Shown: positions 1 through 7,733, counted from the first letter of the stretch. The stretch: 9,535 nucleotides of DNA from an uncultured Enterobacter sp. (GCA_946477805.1 CAMKZP010000104.1:1-9535), one strand, 5' to 3'. The notes: generated by a model not told the origin, from the letters alone. Numbers and translations are program-made.

Positions 1-50
1 GATCTACACTCGACTAGTCGTCGGCAGCGTCAGATGTGTATAAGAGACAG
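1..50 (+). other. Sequencing adapter (Nextera i5 side), not genomic
   Basis: These bases read as the end of the Illumina P5 arm (1-9), an 8-base index TCGACTAG (10-17), the Nextera read-1 segment TCGTCGGCAGCGTC (18-31) and the 19-base Tn5 mosaic end AGATGTGTATAAGAGACAG (32-50). The same structure is present in reverse complement at 9490-9535. This is untrimmed library adapter, recognised from general knowledge of Nextera libraries, and should be masked before any search. Confidence 0.98.
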
Positions 51-330
51 TACCGTTACTGATACGCTCAGCCTGTTGCGGTGACAGCGTGACAGACCGC
101 TATTTTATGTGCCCTCGCAGCGCTTGTTCGATAAAAAATGTAACAAAAGTGGACGATCTTGTGTAGCGCGAAGGATTCACCGTTTTTATGGGATGACGTC
201 CTGCAAAGAGTAATTCGCCGTGGCTAAAATTTCATTGCATCAATTCTGAAAATCATCTCCCTTAAACATGAAGCCCTTCAGGGTAAATAAACCCGTTTAC
301 CGGTTCCGGACGCCCGTGTCTCAGTCAGGG
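51..330. other. Non-coding stretch downstream of the permease gene
   Basis: I see no supportable gene in these 280 bases. Plus-strand ATGs lead to short frames or to the antisense of the permease, and no minus-strand frame with a start runs off the left end. A plus-strand frame from 52 closes at TGA 82-84 after about ten residues; it could be the tail of a gene that begins to the left, but this cannot be tested here. A 7-bp direct repeat GTGACAG (81-87 and 89-95) sits between GCGGT (78-82) and ACCGC (96-100). No hairpin with a T-tract follows the permease stop convincingly. Confidence 0.6.
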
Positions 331-1674
331 TCAGTGCTTCACCAGCGTGGCAAAGTAATACACCAGAGGAATGGCGAGGATCCAGAGGCCCACGGGGATG
401 TCGCGCCATTTCCCGGCAATCGCTTTAATCACGATGTAGAACAGCAGCCCGCCCGCGATGCCTGTCCCAAAGCTGTTGGCGATCAGCGTAATCATGACCA
501 TCATCAGCACCGGCAGTCCGTCGGTGAAGCTCGCCAGGTCCACCTTGCGTAAGCCGCTGAACATATTGAGCCCGATCAGGATCAGCGCTGGCGCAGTGGC
601 CTCTTTCGGGATCATCAGCGCGACGGGCGTGAACAGCAGCATCAGCAGGAACATCACGGCGGCGGCCAGCGCCGTCATCCCCGTTTTACCGCCCGCCTCG
701 GCGGCAGCGGAGGACTCGATCAGCGCGGTGGCGGCGGGGATCCCGACCCAGGGGCCTAGCGCGGCGGCAATGGAGTCCACCATAAACGGACGATTGATGT
801 TCGGCATATTCCCTTCTTCATCCAGCAGGCCCGCTTCGCCCCCAACCGCCAGCGTTGTGCCCATGGTGGAGAAAAACTCCGAGGCAAAAAAGACAAACAG
901 GAACGGCAGGAAGGCAATGTTTAGCGCCCCGAGCATGTCGATATGGCCCAGCACCGGGGTGAGCGAGTGGGGAACATCGATAAAGCTGGACGGCAACTTT
1001 GTCACGCCCAGCGGAATGCCGACGAGGGTGGCGAACAGGATCGCCCACAGAATAGCGCCCGGCACGCGGCGAGCCTGCAGGGCGATAGCCAGGAACAGCC
1101 CCGCCAGCGCCACCAGCGCACCCGGCGCAAGAAAATCGCCCAGCATCAGCGCATTGGTTTTAGCGTTTGCCAGCACCAGCCCGGCGTTGCGAAACCCCAG
1201 GACCGCAACGAACAGCCCGATGGAGGCCGTGAGGCCCAGCTTGATGGACTGCGGAACCGAACGGGTGACCACCTCGCGCAGGCCAAATCGGGTCAGCAGG
1301 AAGAATAAAATTCCCGACCAGCAGGCAATGCCTAAACCCGTTTGCCAGCCGATGCCTTCGCTGCCCGCGAGCGTTACGCCCACCAGCACCGAGCCGCCAA
1401 TGCCCGGTCCGACGATGAACGGCAGGTTGGCGTAAAAGGCCATCAGCAGCGTGCCGGCGACAAAGACCAGAATCGTGCCCGTGGTGGCCGCCCCCTTATC
1501 CATGCCCCCGATGGCCAGCAGGCCGGGGATCACCACCAGCAAATAGGCGGCGGCGAGAAAGCCGGTAATGCCCGCCAGGCACTCGGTGCGCACGGTGCTG
1601 CCGCGCGCGTGCAGTGCAAAACGACGTTCGAGCCAGCTCCCTGGTGCTGGCGAATTTACGGTGTTGTCGGCCAT
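331..1674 (-). CDS. NCS2-family purine permease (adenine permease-like)
   Basis: This is a polytopic inner-membrane transporter of the NCS2 (AzgA/AdeP-like) family, predicted to bring adenine or a related purine into the cell by proton symport. In 447 residues the family order is visible: the N-terminal STVRTECLAGITGFLA block (about 26-41), repeated long hydrophobic segments, the ANLPFIVGPGIGG segment (82-94), a half-helix with FFSTMGTT (267-274), the LIESSAAAEAGGKTGMTA block (318-335) and the TAPALILIG segment (360-368). Several signature positions differ from the usual AzgA pattern: VGPGIGG replaces APGMGLN-like sequence and FFSTMGT replaces FDTTGT, so the substrate range may be shifted. 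I start at the ATG at 1674 because GAAGGAG lies 9 nt before it. An ATG eight codons earlier (1698) overlaps the ade stop as ATGA but has no good Shine-Dalgarno. It is the second gene of the ade unit, and pairing with a deaminase supports adenine as substrate (inference). An orthology claim to E. coli AdeQ would be too strong. Confidence 0.88.
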   Translation of the reverse strand: MADNTVNSPAPGSWLERRFALHARGSTVRTECLAGITGFLAAAYLLVVIPGLLAIGGMDKGAATTGTILVFVAGTLLMAFYANLPFIVGPGIGGSVLVGVTLAGSEGIGWQTGLGIACWSGILFFLLTRFGLREVVTRSVPQSIKLGLTASIGLFVAVLGFRNAGLVLANAKTNALMLGDFLAPGALVALAGLFLAIALQARRVPGAILWAILFATLVGIPLGVTKLPSSFIDVPHSLTPVLGHIDMLGALNIAFLPFLFVFFASEFFSTMGTTLAVGGEAGLLDEEGNMPNINRPFMVDSIAAALGPWVGIPAATALIESSAAAEAGGKTGMTALAAAVMFLLMLLFTPVALMIPKEATAPALILIGLNMFSGLRKVDLASFTDGLPVLMMVMITLIANSFGTGIAGGLLFYIVIKAIAGKWRDIPVGLWILAIPLVYYFATLVKH

Positions 1675-1694
1675 TATCCGGCTCTCCTTCGGTT

Positions 1695-3473
1695 TCATTG
1701 CGTTGTGTCCGGGGTTTCCCGGTAAGCGATCAGCGGGTCGATAATCTGGCGGGTGCTGCCGTCGGTCAATCCAAGATCGGTCAAATGCGGCCCGGCGTTG
1801 CAGGCCAGGCAGGTGCCCTCTATTGCTTTAAAGACGCGATACGGCGGCTCCCAGTCGGCAATCACACCGCTGCGATCGCGCAGTTCCCGGAACTGTCGTG
1901 CCAGCTCGGCAGGCGGCAGGTCCGAGAGCATGCCCGCAATCGGCATGGCCACGTGGGCGATGACCTCGCCGTTCTGCACCAGCGCCATGCCGCCGCCGCT
2001 GTTAATAAGGGCGTTGGCGGCCAGCGCCATGTCGTTCGGATCGCGCCCCAGCACGACCAGGTTATGCGAATCATGCGAGTAGGTGGTGGCAATCGCCCCG
2101 CGCAGCTCCCCCCAGCCCTCGAGCAGGGCGATCTGCGGCTTGGCCGCGTGGCGCGCGTGGCGGTGCTGAACCCAGATAAGGCTAAAGCCATAGGGGATCT
2201 GAACGGCGCCGTGACGCACCAGGGCGTCCGTTTCCCCCCAGCGGGTAAAACGCGCGCCGCTGATATGGCGCAGGCGCGCAACGCCGTGGTCAGCACCGTC
2301 AATTTTCAGGGTGAAATCGTCGGCGGCCAGCGCGGACAGGCGCACGGTATCGCGCGGGAGCGCTAACGGCGCATCGGCAAGCGGTTCGATCGTCGCCCCG
2401 TCACGGGCAATCATTTTTCCGGCCACATAAACCTGCCGTGCGGTTAATCTTTCCAGGGAATCAAACACTACCAGGTCTGCGCGACGTCCGGCGGCAATCA
2501 GCCCCAGGTCATTGCGCTGCAGGCGGATGGCGGCGTTGAGCGTGGCAAAACGCAGCGCGTCCGTTGCCGGGAGCCCGTGTTCAATCAGCAGGTTCAGCAG
2601 GGCGATAATGCCGCCTTTTTCCAGCAGCATATCCGGCGGGACGTCGTCGGTACAGAGGGTGATTTGCGATGAAAGGTGGGGCAGGGTTTTCAGGGCGCTG
2701 ACGATATCAGGCAGCAGATAGGGATGCGAGCCGCGGATCTCCAGGGTCAGCCCTGCACGCAGCTTTTCCAGCGCGTCGTCGGCGGAGGTCATCTCGTGGT
2801 CTGAGGTGACGCCTGCCGCCAGATAGGCCTGTAAATCCGCGCCGCTGAGCCCGCGCGCGTGGCCTTCAATCAGCTTTCCGCTGTCCAGCCCGGCCTGCAT
2901 AATCTCCAGCATCCGCTGGCTGCCGTTGAGCACGCCGTGCATGTCCATCACTTCCGCCACGCCGCGCACTTCAGGCCAGGCGAGCAGGGTAGTCATCTCG
3001 TTTCCGGCGAAGTCTGCGCCAGACATCTCCAGACCCGGCGTTGACGGCACGCTCGACGGCGCGGCGACCATCACCTGCAGGGGCAGGCCGCGGCTGGCTT
3101 CAATCGCTAAACGCACGCCGTCGACGCCGAGAACGTTTGCCAGCTCATGAGGATCCCAGAAAACCGCGGTGGTGCCCTGCGCCAGCACAATTTCCGCGTA
3201 GCGGGCGGGCAGCAGATGCGAGCTTTCAAGGTGCACATGCGTATCCATCAGGCCGGGAGAGAGATAGCGGTTGTTGAGGTCGTGCGTCTCGCGCGCATCG
3301 CTGCGGCTGCCGCGCGGGTGGACGCTGGCAATCAGAGGGCCGACGATGCCGACATCCGCCTCGCGGATCTCTCCGGTTACCATATCGACAATGCGGGCGT
3401 GTGTGAGCAGCAGGTCAAAGGGGATTTCACCCCGTGCGGCCTTCACGGCACGGCGTCGGGTTTCGGCAGTCAT
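1695..3473 (-). CDS. ade: Adenine deaminase
   Basis: This cytoplasmic amidohydrolase converts adenine to hypoxanthine and ammonia, feeding exogenous adenine into purine salvage. Its 592 residues match the usual length of about 590. Metal and catalytic motifs are in order: DTHVHLESS (77-85, the HxH pair H79/H81), WDPHE (106-110), VMDMHGVLNG (175-184), EGHARGLSG (203-211, H205), SDHE (224-227), LCTDD (273-277, D276) and the C-terminal SHDSHN (466-471). The details (HVH rather than HLH, MDMHGVLNG rather than MDYPGVISG, CTDDVPP rather than CTDDRNP) differ from the E. coli K-12 enzyme as I remember it. They look closer to the second bacterial type known from Agrobacterium; this is a judgement from memory, not an alignment. 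A CLAC pair (C555, C558) near the C-terminus is unexplained. The ATG at 3473 has only a weak GGAA upstream. A PurR-like box lies 48 bp upstream and the permease follows directly. Confidence 0.93.
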   Translation of the reverse strand: MTAETRRRAVKAARGEIPFDLLLTHARIVDMVTGEIREADVGIVGPLIASVHPRGSRSDARETHDLNNRYLSPGLMDTHVHLESSHLLPARYAEIVLAQGTTAVFWDPHELANVLGVDGVRLAIEASRGLPLQVMVAAPSSVPSTPGLEMSGADFAGNEMTTLLAWPEVRGVAEVMDMHGVLNGSQRMLEIMQAGLDSGKLIEGHARGLSGADLQAYLAAGVTSDHEMTSADDALEKLRAGLTLEIRGSHPYLLPDIVSALKTLPHLSSQITLCTDDVPPDMLLEKGGIIALLNLLIEHGLPATDALRFATLNAAIRLQRNDLGLIAAGRRADLVVFDSLERLTARQVYVAGKMIARDGATIEPLADAPLALPRDTVRLSALAADDFTLKIDGADHGVARLRHISGARFTRWGETDALVRHGAVQIPYGFSLIWVQHRHARHAAKPQIALLEGWGELRGAIATTYSHDSHNLVVLGRDPNDMALAANALINSGGGMALVQNGEVIAHVAMPIAGMLSDLPPAELARQFRELRDRSGVIADWEPPYRVFKAIEGTCLACNAGPHLTDLGLTDGSTRQIIDPLIAYRETPDTTQ

Positions 3474-3520
3474 GTAATTAACAGTTCCAGCATTAAAACA
3501 ATGACGCTACTCTATGCATC

Positions 3521-3536
3521 CGGCAAACGTTTGCCT
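3521..3536. promoter_or_regulatory. Predicted PurR operator
   Basis: CGGCAAACGTTTGCCT contains the 14-bp perfect palindrome GGCAAACGTTTGCC (3522-3535). The enterobacterial PurR consensus is ANGCAAACGTTTNCNT, and only the first specified base differs (C for A), so 12 of 13 specified positions match. It lies 48 bp before the ade start and 60 bp before the lysR-type start, where repression of either promoter is possible. Purine-bound PurR normally represses biosynthesis genes and some purine uptake genes. The link to adenine salvage here is inferred. Other LacI/GalR-family proteins share the CGTTTGC-type half-site and could bind instead. Confidence 0.72.
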
Positions 3537-3539
3537 AGC

Positions 3540-3554
3540 TGATAAAATTTATCA
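3540..3554. promoter_or_regulatory. A/T-rich dyad in the divergent promoter region
   Basis: TGATAAA-A-TTTATCA is a 15-bp odd palindrome with perfect 7-bp arms, four bases from the PurR-like box. LysR-type proteins commonly bind such dyads in the gap between their own gene and a divergent target, so this is a candidate autoregulator site. It does not fit the strict T-N11-A form. Its right half overlaps a weak plus-strand promoter candidate, TTTATC (3548-3553), 17 bp, TATTCT (3571-3576), that could drive the regulator gene. Confidence 0.35.
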
Positions 3555-3595
3555 CCCCATAACCCCGGCTTATTCTGCGACGCGTGTAGACGATA

Positions 3596-4516
3596 ATGAC
3601 GACGGAACCCTGGCAGCGCTTGCCCGCGCTTTCTCTGCGACAGCTGCAGTATTTTGTGACCCTGGCGCAGCTGCGTCATTTTACCGACACAGCCAGCAAG
3701 CTGGCGATCAGCCAGCCTGCGCTCAGCAGCGCGCTGCGCCAGATTGAAACGGTGCTCGGCGGCAAGCTGGTGAACCGGACCGCCTCTGCCGTGACGCTGA
3801 CGGAGCTCGGCAACGCCATCCTGCCGCACGCGCAGCGGGTGCTCAGCGTGGCTCAGGTTGCGTTTGACGATATGCAGCAGATTGTTCAGGCGGGCGGTGA
3901 CGGGACGGTGCGTATCGGGCTTGTGCCCTCGGTCAGCTCCCTGCTGTTCCCGCTTTTGCCCCAGACGCTGGCGCAGGCTTTTCCGCGCCTGAGGGTGGAG
4001 TTTCACGATCAAACTAACGATTCGCTGGTGGCGCAGCTGCTGAAAGGGCAGATTGATTTTGCAATCGGCGCGCTGGACAGCTCGGTTCCCGAACGGCTGG
4101 ACCTGTTCCCGCTGCAGGAAGATCCCTTTGTTGCGGTGATGCACTGCGACGATCCGCTGGCCGCATCGGCACATGTGCCCTGGAAGCAGCTGGTGGGCCG
4201 CGATATTGCGGTGTTCTCGAAAGGCAATATTCAGCGTCTGGTGGGGGCGTTAGCCGACAGCCATCGCCTGTCGCTGCAGGCGCGCTATCAGGTGGACTAT
4301 ATCGAAACGCTGTACGGCCTGGTGCGCTCAAGGCTGGCCGTTGCCATTCTGCCCCAGCTCTACACCACGCATCTGCAGGACCCGCAGCTCAGGGTCGTAC
4401 ATCTTCAGCAGCCGGCGCTTTACCGTACGGTCGCGCTGATGCGTGCGCCGCAGGCGCTGCCGCCGCTGATAGAATCTTGCTTTACGCTGATGGTTGAAAC
4501 TTTGCGAACGCGCTGA
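3596..4516 (+). CDS. LysR-family transcriptional regulator
   Basis: This 306-residue protein has the usual length and plan of a LysR-type DNA-binding regulator. The N-terminal winged helix-turn-helix spans about residues 12-71 (LSLRQLQYF, FTDTASKLAISQPALSSALRQIE, VNRTASAVTLTELG). A linker helix follows to about 100. The effector-binding half starts at GTVRIGLVPSVSSLL (103-117) and runs to the end with the two-lobed periplasmic-binding-protein-like fold typical of the family. The gene is transcribed away from ade, the classic arrangement for a LysR regulator and its target, so it probably controls the ade-permease unit and may sense a purine or a product of one (inference). The ATG at 3596 is the only sensible start, but I see no clear Shine-Dalgarno before it. 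It converges on ddc, with 49 bp between the two stops. Confidence 0.92.
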   Translation: MTTEPWQRLPALSLRQLQYFVTLAQLRHFTDTASKLAISQPALSSALRQIETVLGGKLVNRTASAVTLTELGNAILPHAQRVLSVAQVAFDDMQQIVQAGGDGTVRIGLVPSVSSLLFPLLPQTLAQAFPRLRVEFHDQTNDSLVAQLLKGQIDFAIGALDSSVPERLDLFPLQEDPFVAVMHCDDPLAASAHVPWKQLVGRDIAVFSKGNIQRLVGALADSHRLSLQARYQVDYIETLYGLVRSRLAVAILPQLYTTHLQDPQLRVVHLQQPALYRTVALMRAPQALPPLIESCFTLMVETLRTR

Positions 4517-4531
4517 GGGGTAGGGCAGGGG

Positions 4532-4557
4532 AAAAAACCTCTCCCGGGCGGGAGAGG
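4532..4557 (-). terminator. Intrinsic terminator of dat-ddc
   Basis: The arms CCTCTCCC (4538-4545) and GGGAGAGG (4550-4557) form a perfect 8-bp G/C-rich stem with a 4-nt loop. Read on the minus strand, the stem is followed by TTTTTT (4537-4532). It begins 8 bp beyond the ddc stop codon. On the plus strand no T-run follows, so it serves ddc and not the convergent regulator gene. Confidence 0.88.
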
Positions 4558-4565
4558 GGTATGCA

Positions 4566-6032
4566 TTACTTCGCCAGAACTTCCTGTGCGGTACGCTCAA
4601 CCAGGGACAGCAGGACCTTAACGTCCTCCAGCGTCACGGTTGGGTTCAGCAGCGTCAGCTTCAGGCAGGTGATGCCGCTGTGCTCGGTCACGCCGACGTT
4701 AGCACGGCCGGATTCCAGCAGCGCATCGCCAATTTTCTGGTTCAGCAGGGCGATGCCTGCATCATCCATCTGCGACTGAGGACGGAAGCGGAACAGCACG
4801 CTTGCCAGCTGCGGCTGCATTACCAGCTCAAGCGCAGGCTGATTCTGCACGTAGGCCGCAACCTGCTGCGCCAGCGTCACGCCGTGATCGATGATCGCCG
4901 CGTACTGCTCCTGACCCAGCGCTTCCAGGCTCATCCACAGCTTCAGCGCGTCGAAACGACGGGTGGTCTGCAGAGATTTGGACACCAGGTTAGGCACGCC
5001 CGCTTCTTCGTCAAACTCGGAGTTCAGGTAGGCCGCCTGATAGCGCATCAGCTCGTAGTGACGCGCTTCTTTCAGCAGGAACGCGCCGCAGCTGATGGTC
5101 TGGAAGAACTGCTTGTGGAAGTCCAGGGTAATGGAATCCACCAGTTCAATACCGTCCAGGTAGTGGCGATACTGCCCGGACATCAGCAGCGCGCCGCCCC
5201 ATGCCGCATCAACGTGTACCCAGATGCCGTGCTTCGCCGCCAGTTCCGCGATCGCGCGCAGCGGATCGATAGCGCCGGCATCGGTGGTTCCGGCCGTCGC
5301 GACAATCGCCAGGATCTGCTCGCCGTTGGCGTTGCACTGCTCAATTTTCGCCGCCAGATCGGTGAGATCCATACGGGAGAATTCATCCGTTTTCACCTGC
5401 ACCACGGACTGGTAGCCCAGGCCCATCAGCGCCATGTTTTTCTGCACGGAGAAGTGCGCGTTTTCGGAGCACAGCACGCGAATTTTGCGCAGATCGCCCA
5501 CCAGGCCGTCCTGCTGAACCGAGTGGCCCAGGCGCGCAAAGAACGCATCGCGCGCCAGCATCAGGCCCATCAGGTTGCTCTGGGTGCCGCCGCTGGTGAA
5601 GACACCCGCGTCGCCAGCCTGATAACCCACGCGGGTACGCAGCCACTCGATCAGCTTAATTTCGATGATGGTTGCGGACGGGCTTTGATCCCAGGAGTCC
5701 ATGCTCTGGTTGGTGGCGTTGATCAGCACTTCCGCCGCCTGGCTTACCACCAGGCTTGGGCAGTGCAGGTGCGCCACGCACTGCGGGTGATGAACGGACA
5801 GGCTGTCTTTCAGGAAGAACTCCACGGCGCGTTCAATCGCCGCGTCGTTGCCCAGCCCTTTCGGGTTGAAATCCAGCTTAATACGGTCGCGCAGCTCCGC
5901 GACCGTTTTGCCCTGGTACATCTCAGGTTGTTTCAGCCACTGCATCACAGCCTGAGTGCTCTGTTCAATCGCCTGCTGGTAAGCATCAATGCTCTGCGCA
6001 GAGGAGAACAAAATTGGGTTTGAGTCAGACAT
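4566..6032 (-). CDS. ddc: L-2,4-diaminobutyrate decarboxylase
   Basis: This PLP-dependent group II decarboxylase converts L-2,4-diaminobutyrate to 1,3-diaminopropane and CO2. Its 488 residues match the known enterobacterial and Acinetobacter enzymes (about 490). Fold-type I landmarks are present: HCPSLVVSQAAEVL (90-103), FTSGGTQSN (145-153, phosphate binding), NAHFS (191-195, H193 stacking on the PLP ring), ATAGTTDAGAIDP (245-257), VHVDAAWGG (272-280, D275 contacting the ring nitrogen) and LDFHKQFF (303-310) with the Schiff-base lysine K307. I chose the ATG at 6032. A TTG four codons upstream is open but abuts the GGAG itself, so it cannot be the start, whereas GGAG lies 12 nt from the ATG. 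The gene follows dat after 18 bp, so the two enzymes are made together. The nearest alternatives are glutamate or aromatic decarboxylases, but the dat neighbour argues for this assignment. Confidence 0.95.
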   Translation of the reverse strand: MSDSNPILFSSAQSIDAYQQAIEQSTQAVMQWLKQPEMYQGKTVAELRDRIKLDFNPKGLGNDAAIERAVEFFLKDSLSVHHPQCVAHLHCPSLVVSQAAEVLINATNQSMDSWDQSPSATIIEIKLIEWLRTRVGYQAGDAGVFTSGGTQSNLMGLMLARDAFFARLGHSVQQDGLVGDLRKIRVLCSENAHFSVQKNMALMGLGYQSVVQVKTDEFSRMDLTDLAAKIEQCNANGEQILAIVATAGTTDAGAIDPLRAIAELAAKHGIWVHVDAAWGGALLMSGQYRHYLDGIELVDSITLDFHKQFFQTISCGAFLLKEARHYELMRYQAAYLNSEFDEEAGVPNLVSKSLQTTRRFDALKLWMSLEALGQEQYAAIIDHGVTLAQQVAAYVQNQPALELVMQPQLASVLFRFRPQSQMDDAGIALLNQKIGDALLESGRANVGVTEHSGITCLKLTLLNPTVTLEDVKVLLSLVERTAQEVLAK

Positions 6033-6050
6033 CGTAATCAACAACTCCGG

Positions 6051-7424
6051 TTACGCCGGGCGAACGCCCGCAGCAAGCAGCGCCTGCTCGAATTTATCCA
6101 GGAAGACTTTCAGCTCTTCATCGGCGATCAGCAGAGAAGGCAGCAGACGCAGCACGATACCGTTACGACCGCCGCGCTCCAGAATCAGACCGGCTTCGAA
6201 GCACTTCTTCTGGATCAGCGCAGACAGCTCGCCGTCGCCAGGGAAGCAGCCCATGTGGTCAGCGGCTTCGTGCGGCTTAACGATCTCGATACCGATCATC
6301 AGGCCCAGACCGCGAACGTGGCCGATAACCGGGTAGCGTTTCGCCATCTCTTTCAGCTGGCCTTTCAGCCATTCGCCCTGTGCGGCCACTTTGCCCGCGA
6401 TGTTCTGGTCTTTCAGGATTTTCAGCGTCGTCAGACCGGTCGCCATCGCCAGCTGGTTGCCGCGGAAGGTGCCGGTGTGGTGGCCTGGCGCCCATGCGTC
6501 GAACTGCTTTTTGATACCGAGCACGGCCAGCGGCAGACCGCCGCCCACGGCTTTAGACATCACGATGATGTCTGGCTCGATGCCAGCGTGTTCGAAGGCG
6601 AAGAATTTACCGGTACGGGCAAAGCCTGCCTGGACTTCGTCGAGGATCAGCAGAATGCCGTGTTCCTGAGTCACTTTACGGATGCGCTGCAGCCACTCGG
6701 CCGGAGCCGGGTTCACGCCGCCTTCGCCCTGAACCGCTTCCAGAATGACGGCAGCAGGCTTACGCACGCCGCTTTCGACGTCGTTGATCAGGTTATCGAA
6801 GTAGTAGGTCAGGGCTTTCACGCCCGCCTCACCGCCGATACCCAGCGGGCAGCGGTACTCGTGCGGATAAGGCATGAACTGGACTTCAGGCATCATGCCG
6901 TCAACCGCTTCTTTCGGAGACAGGTTGCCGGTCACGGACAGCGCGCCGTGGGTCATGCCGTGGTAACCGCCGGAGAAGCTGATAATGCCGCTACGACCGG
7001 TCACTTTTTTCGCCAGCTTCAGCGCCGCTTCAACGGCGTCGGCACCGGAAGGACCGGTGAACTGCAGGCAGTACTCTTTGCCCTGACCAGGCAGCAGAGA
7101 GAGCAGGTATTCGGAGAACGCGTCTTTCAACGGCGTAGTCAGATCCAATGTATGTAACGGCAAGCCGCTGGTAATGACATTTTGGATGCTTTTCAGCACA
7201 TCAGGATGATTGTGACCCAGCGCGAGGGTGCCAGCGCCGGCTAAACAGTCAAGGTATTCTTTATTATCTGCATCGGTGATCCACACGCCTTCTGCTTTAG
7301 TGATCGCTAAAGGCAGCTTGCGCGGATAACTCCTGACGTTAGATTCAAACTCGGCCTGACGGGCCAGATAGGTTTCGTTGCTTTTATGGGCATCTACGGT
7401 GTCAATACGGACTTTATCCGTCAT
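6051..7424 (-). CDS. dat: L-2,4-diaminobutyrate:2-oxoglutarate 4-aminotransferase
   Basis: This class III aminotransferase transfers the amino group of glutamate to L-aspartate 4-semialdehyde, giving L-2,4-diaminobutyrate, which Ddc then decarboxylates. In 457 residues the family landmarks are LDCLAGAGTLALGHNHP (58-74), TGPSGADAVEAALKLA (123-138, PLP phosphate), SGGYHGMTHG (151-160), ILDEVQAGFARTGKF (260-274, D262), MSKAVGGGLPLA (289-300) with Schiff-base lysine K291, and TFRGNQLA (319-326). These motifs resemble the ornithine and 4-aminobutyrate transaminases, but length and the ddc partner point to Dat. Two ATGs stand in tandem. AGGAG lies 4 nt before the first (7427) and 7 nt before the second (7424), so I prefer 7424. 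The promoter at 7513-7541 and a CRP-like site precede it. Confidence 0.95.
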   Translation of the reverse strand: MTDKVRIDTVDAHKSNETYLARQAEFESNVRSYPRKLPLAITKAEGVWITDADNKEYLDCLAGAGTLALGHNHPDVLKSIQNVITSGLPLHTLDLTTPLKDAFSEYLLSLLPGQGKEYCLQFTGPSGADAVEAALKLAKKVTGRSGIISFSGGYHGMTHGALSVTGNLSPKEAVDGMMPEVQFMPYPHEYRCPLGIGGEAGVKALTYYFDNLINDVESGVRKPAAVILEAVQGEGGVNPAPAEWLQRIRKVTQEHGILLILDEVQAGFARTGKFFAFEHAGIEPDIIVMSKAVGGGLPLAVLGIKKQFDAWAPGHHTGTFRGNQLAMATGLTTLKILKDQNIAGKVAAQGEWLKGQLKEMAKRYPVIGHVRGLGLMIGIEIVKPHEAADHMGCFPGDGELSALIQKKCFEAGLILERGGRNGIVLRLLPSLLIADEELKVFLDKFEQALLAAGVRPA

Positions 7425-7512
7425 CATATCACTCCTACAACCGCCGCTTCGTTATGAGCAACGATTGAATAAAAAGTTAAAAAACAGATGGGGGCCTGAA
7501 AAAAACGCCGCC

Positions 7513-7541
7513 AATATAGAGCCTTTTGCCACGGGGCTCAA
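7513..7541 (-). promoter_or_regulatory. Sigma-70 promoter of dat-ddc
   Basis: On the minus strand the -35 element TTGAGC (7541-7536, 4 of 6 consensus bases) is followed by a 17-bp spacer and the -10 element TATATT (7518-7513, 5 of 6). Transcription would start near 7507, giving a leader of about 80 nt. It is the best promoter I found between the envelope operon and dat. Confidence 0.72.
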
Positions 7542-7562
7542 TGGTTAATTTGCTTACTGTTT

Positions 7563-7578
7563 TGTGACAGAGAGCACA
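7563..7578. promoter_or_regulatory. Predicted CRP (cAMP receptor protein) site upstream of dat
   Basis: Read toward dat the site is TGTGCTCTCTGTCACA, which is TGTGC-N6-TCACA against the CRP core TGTGA-N6-TCACA: 9 of 10 core bases match. Its centre (7570.5) is roughly 60-64 bp upstream of the predicted start, close to the -61.5 spacing typical of class I activation. This suggests that diaminopropane synthesis rises when glucose is scarce (inference). Confidence 0.62.
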
Positions 7579-7600
7579 GGGGGAAGATTATCCCCCTTTT
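7578..7600 (+). terminator. Terminator-like hairpin upstream of the dat promoter
   Basis: AGGGGGA (7578-7584) and TCCCCCT (7591-7597) form a perfect 7-bp stem with a 6-nt loop, and on the plus strand the run TTTT (7597-7600) completes a terminator shape. No plus-strand gene ends here, so its role is unclear. It shares one base with the CRP-like site and might insulate the dat promoter from antisense transcription. Confidence 0.3.
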
Positions 7601-7707
7601 ATTAAAGAAAGTTGCACTTTACGCGTAATAAAAACAGTCGCTTACGGTGGAATTGTCAGAACTGTAAAAGTTGAGAAAAGAGTATGACAAATCGTGCTTT
7701 TCGCTGC

Positions 7708-7733
7708 TGAAAAAGGAGGCGCGAAGCCTCCTT
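7708..7733 (-). terminator. Intrinsic terminator of the envelope operon
   Basis: AAGGAGGC (7713-7720) and GCCTCCTT (7726-7733) form a perfect 8-bp stem with a 5-nt loop. On the minus strand the stem is followed by a run of T (7714-7710). It lies 7 bp beyond the stop of the last envelope gene, so the operon ends here and dat has its own promoter. Confidence 0.88.

Noticed and set aside
78..100. GTGACAG direct repeat as a Pho box
   Set aside because: The period is 8 bp, not the 11 bp of Pho boxes, and no gene start follows in either direction.
458..1435. Long plus-strand open frames opposite the permease gene
   Set aside because: Antisense shadows of a high-G+C gene; their translations are low-complexity Ser/Ala/Pro/Arg with no domain, whereas the minus strand gives a clear transporter.
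4680..6023. A 447-codon plus-strand frame opposite ddc, and a 300-codon one opposite dat
   Set aside because: The translations are His/Gln/Arg-rich without motifs, while the opposite strand carries complete PLP enzymes with all catalytic residues.
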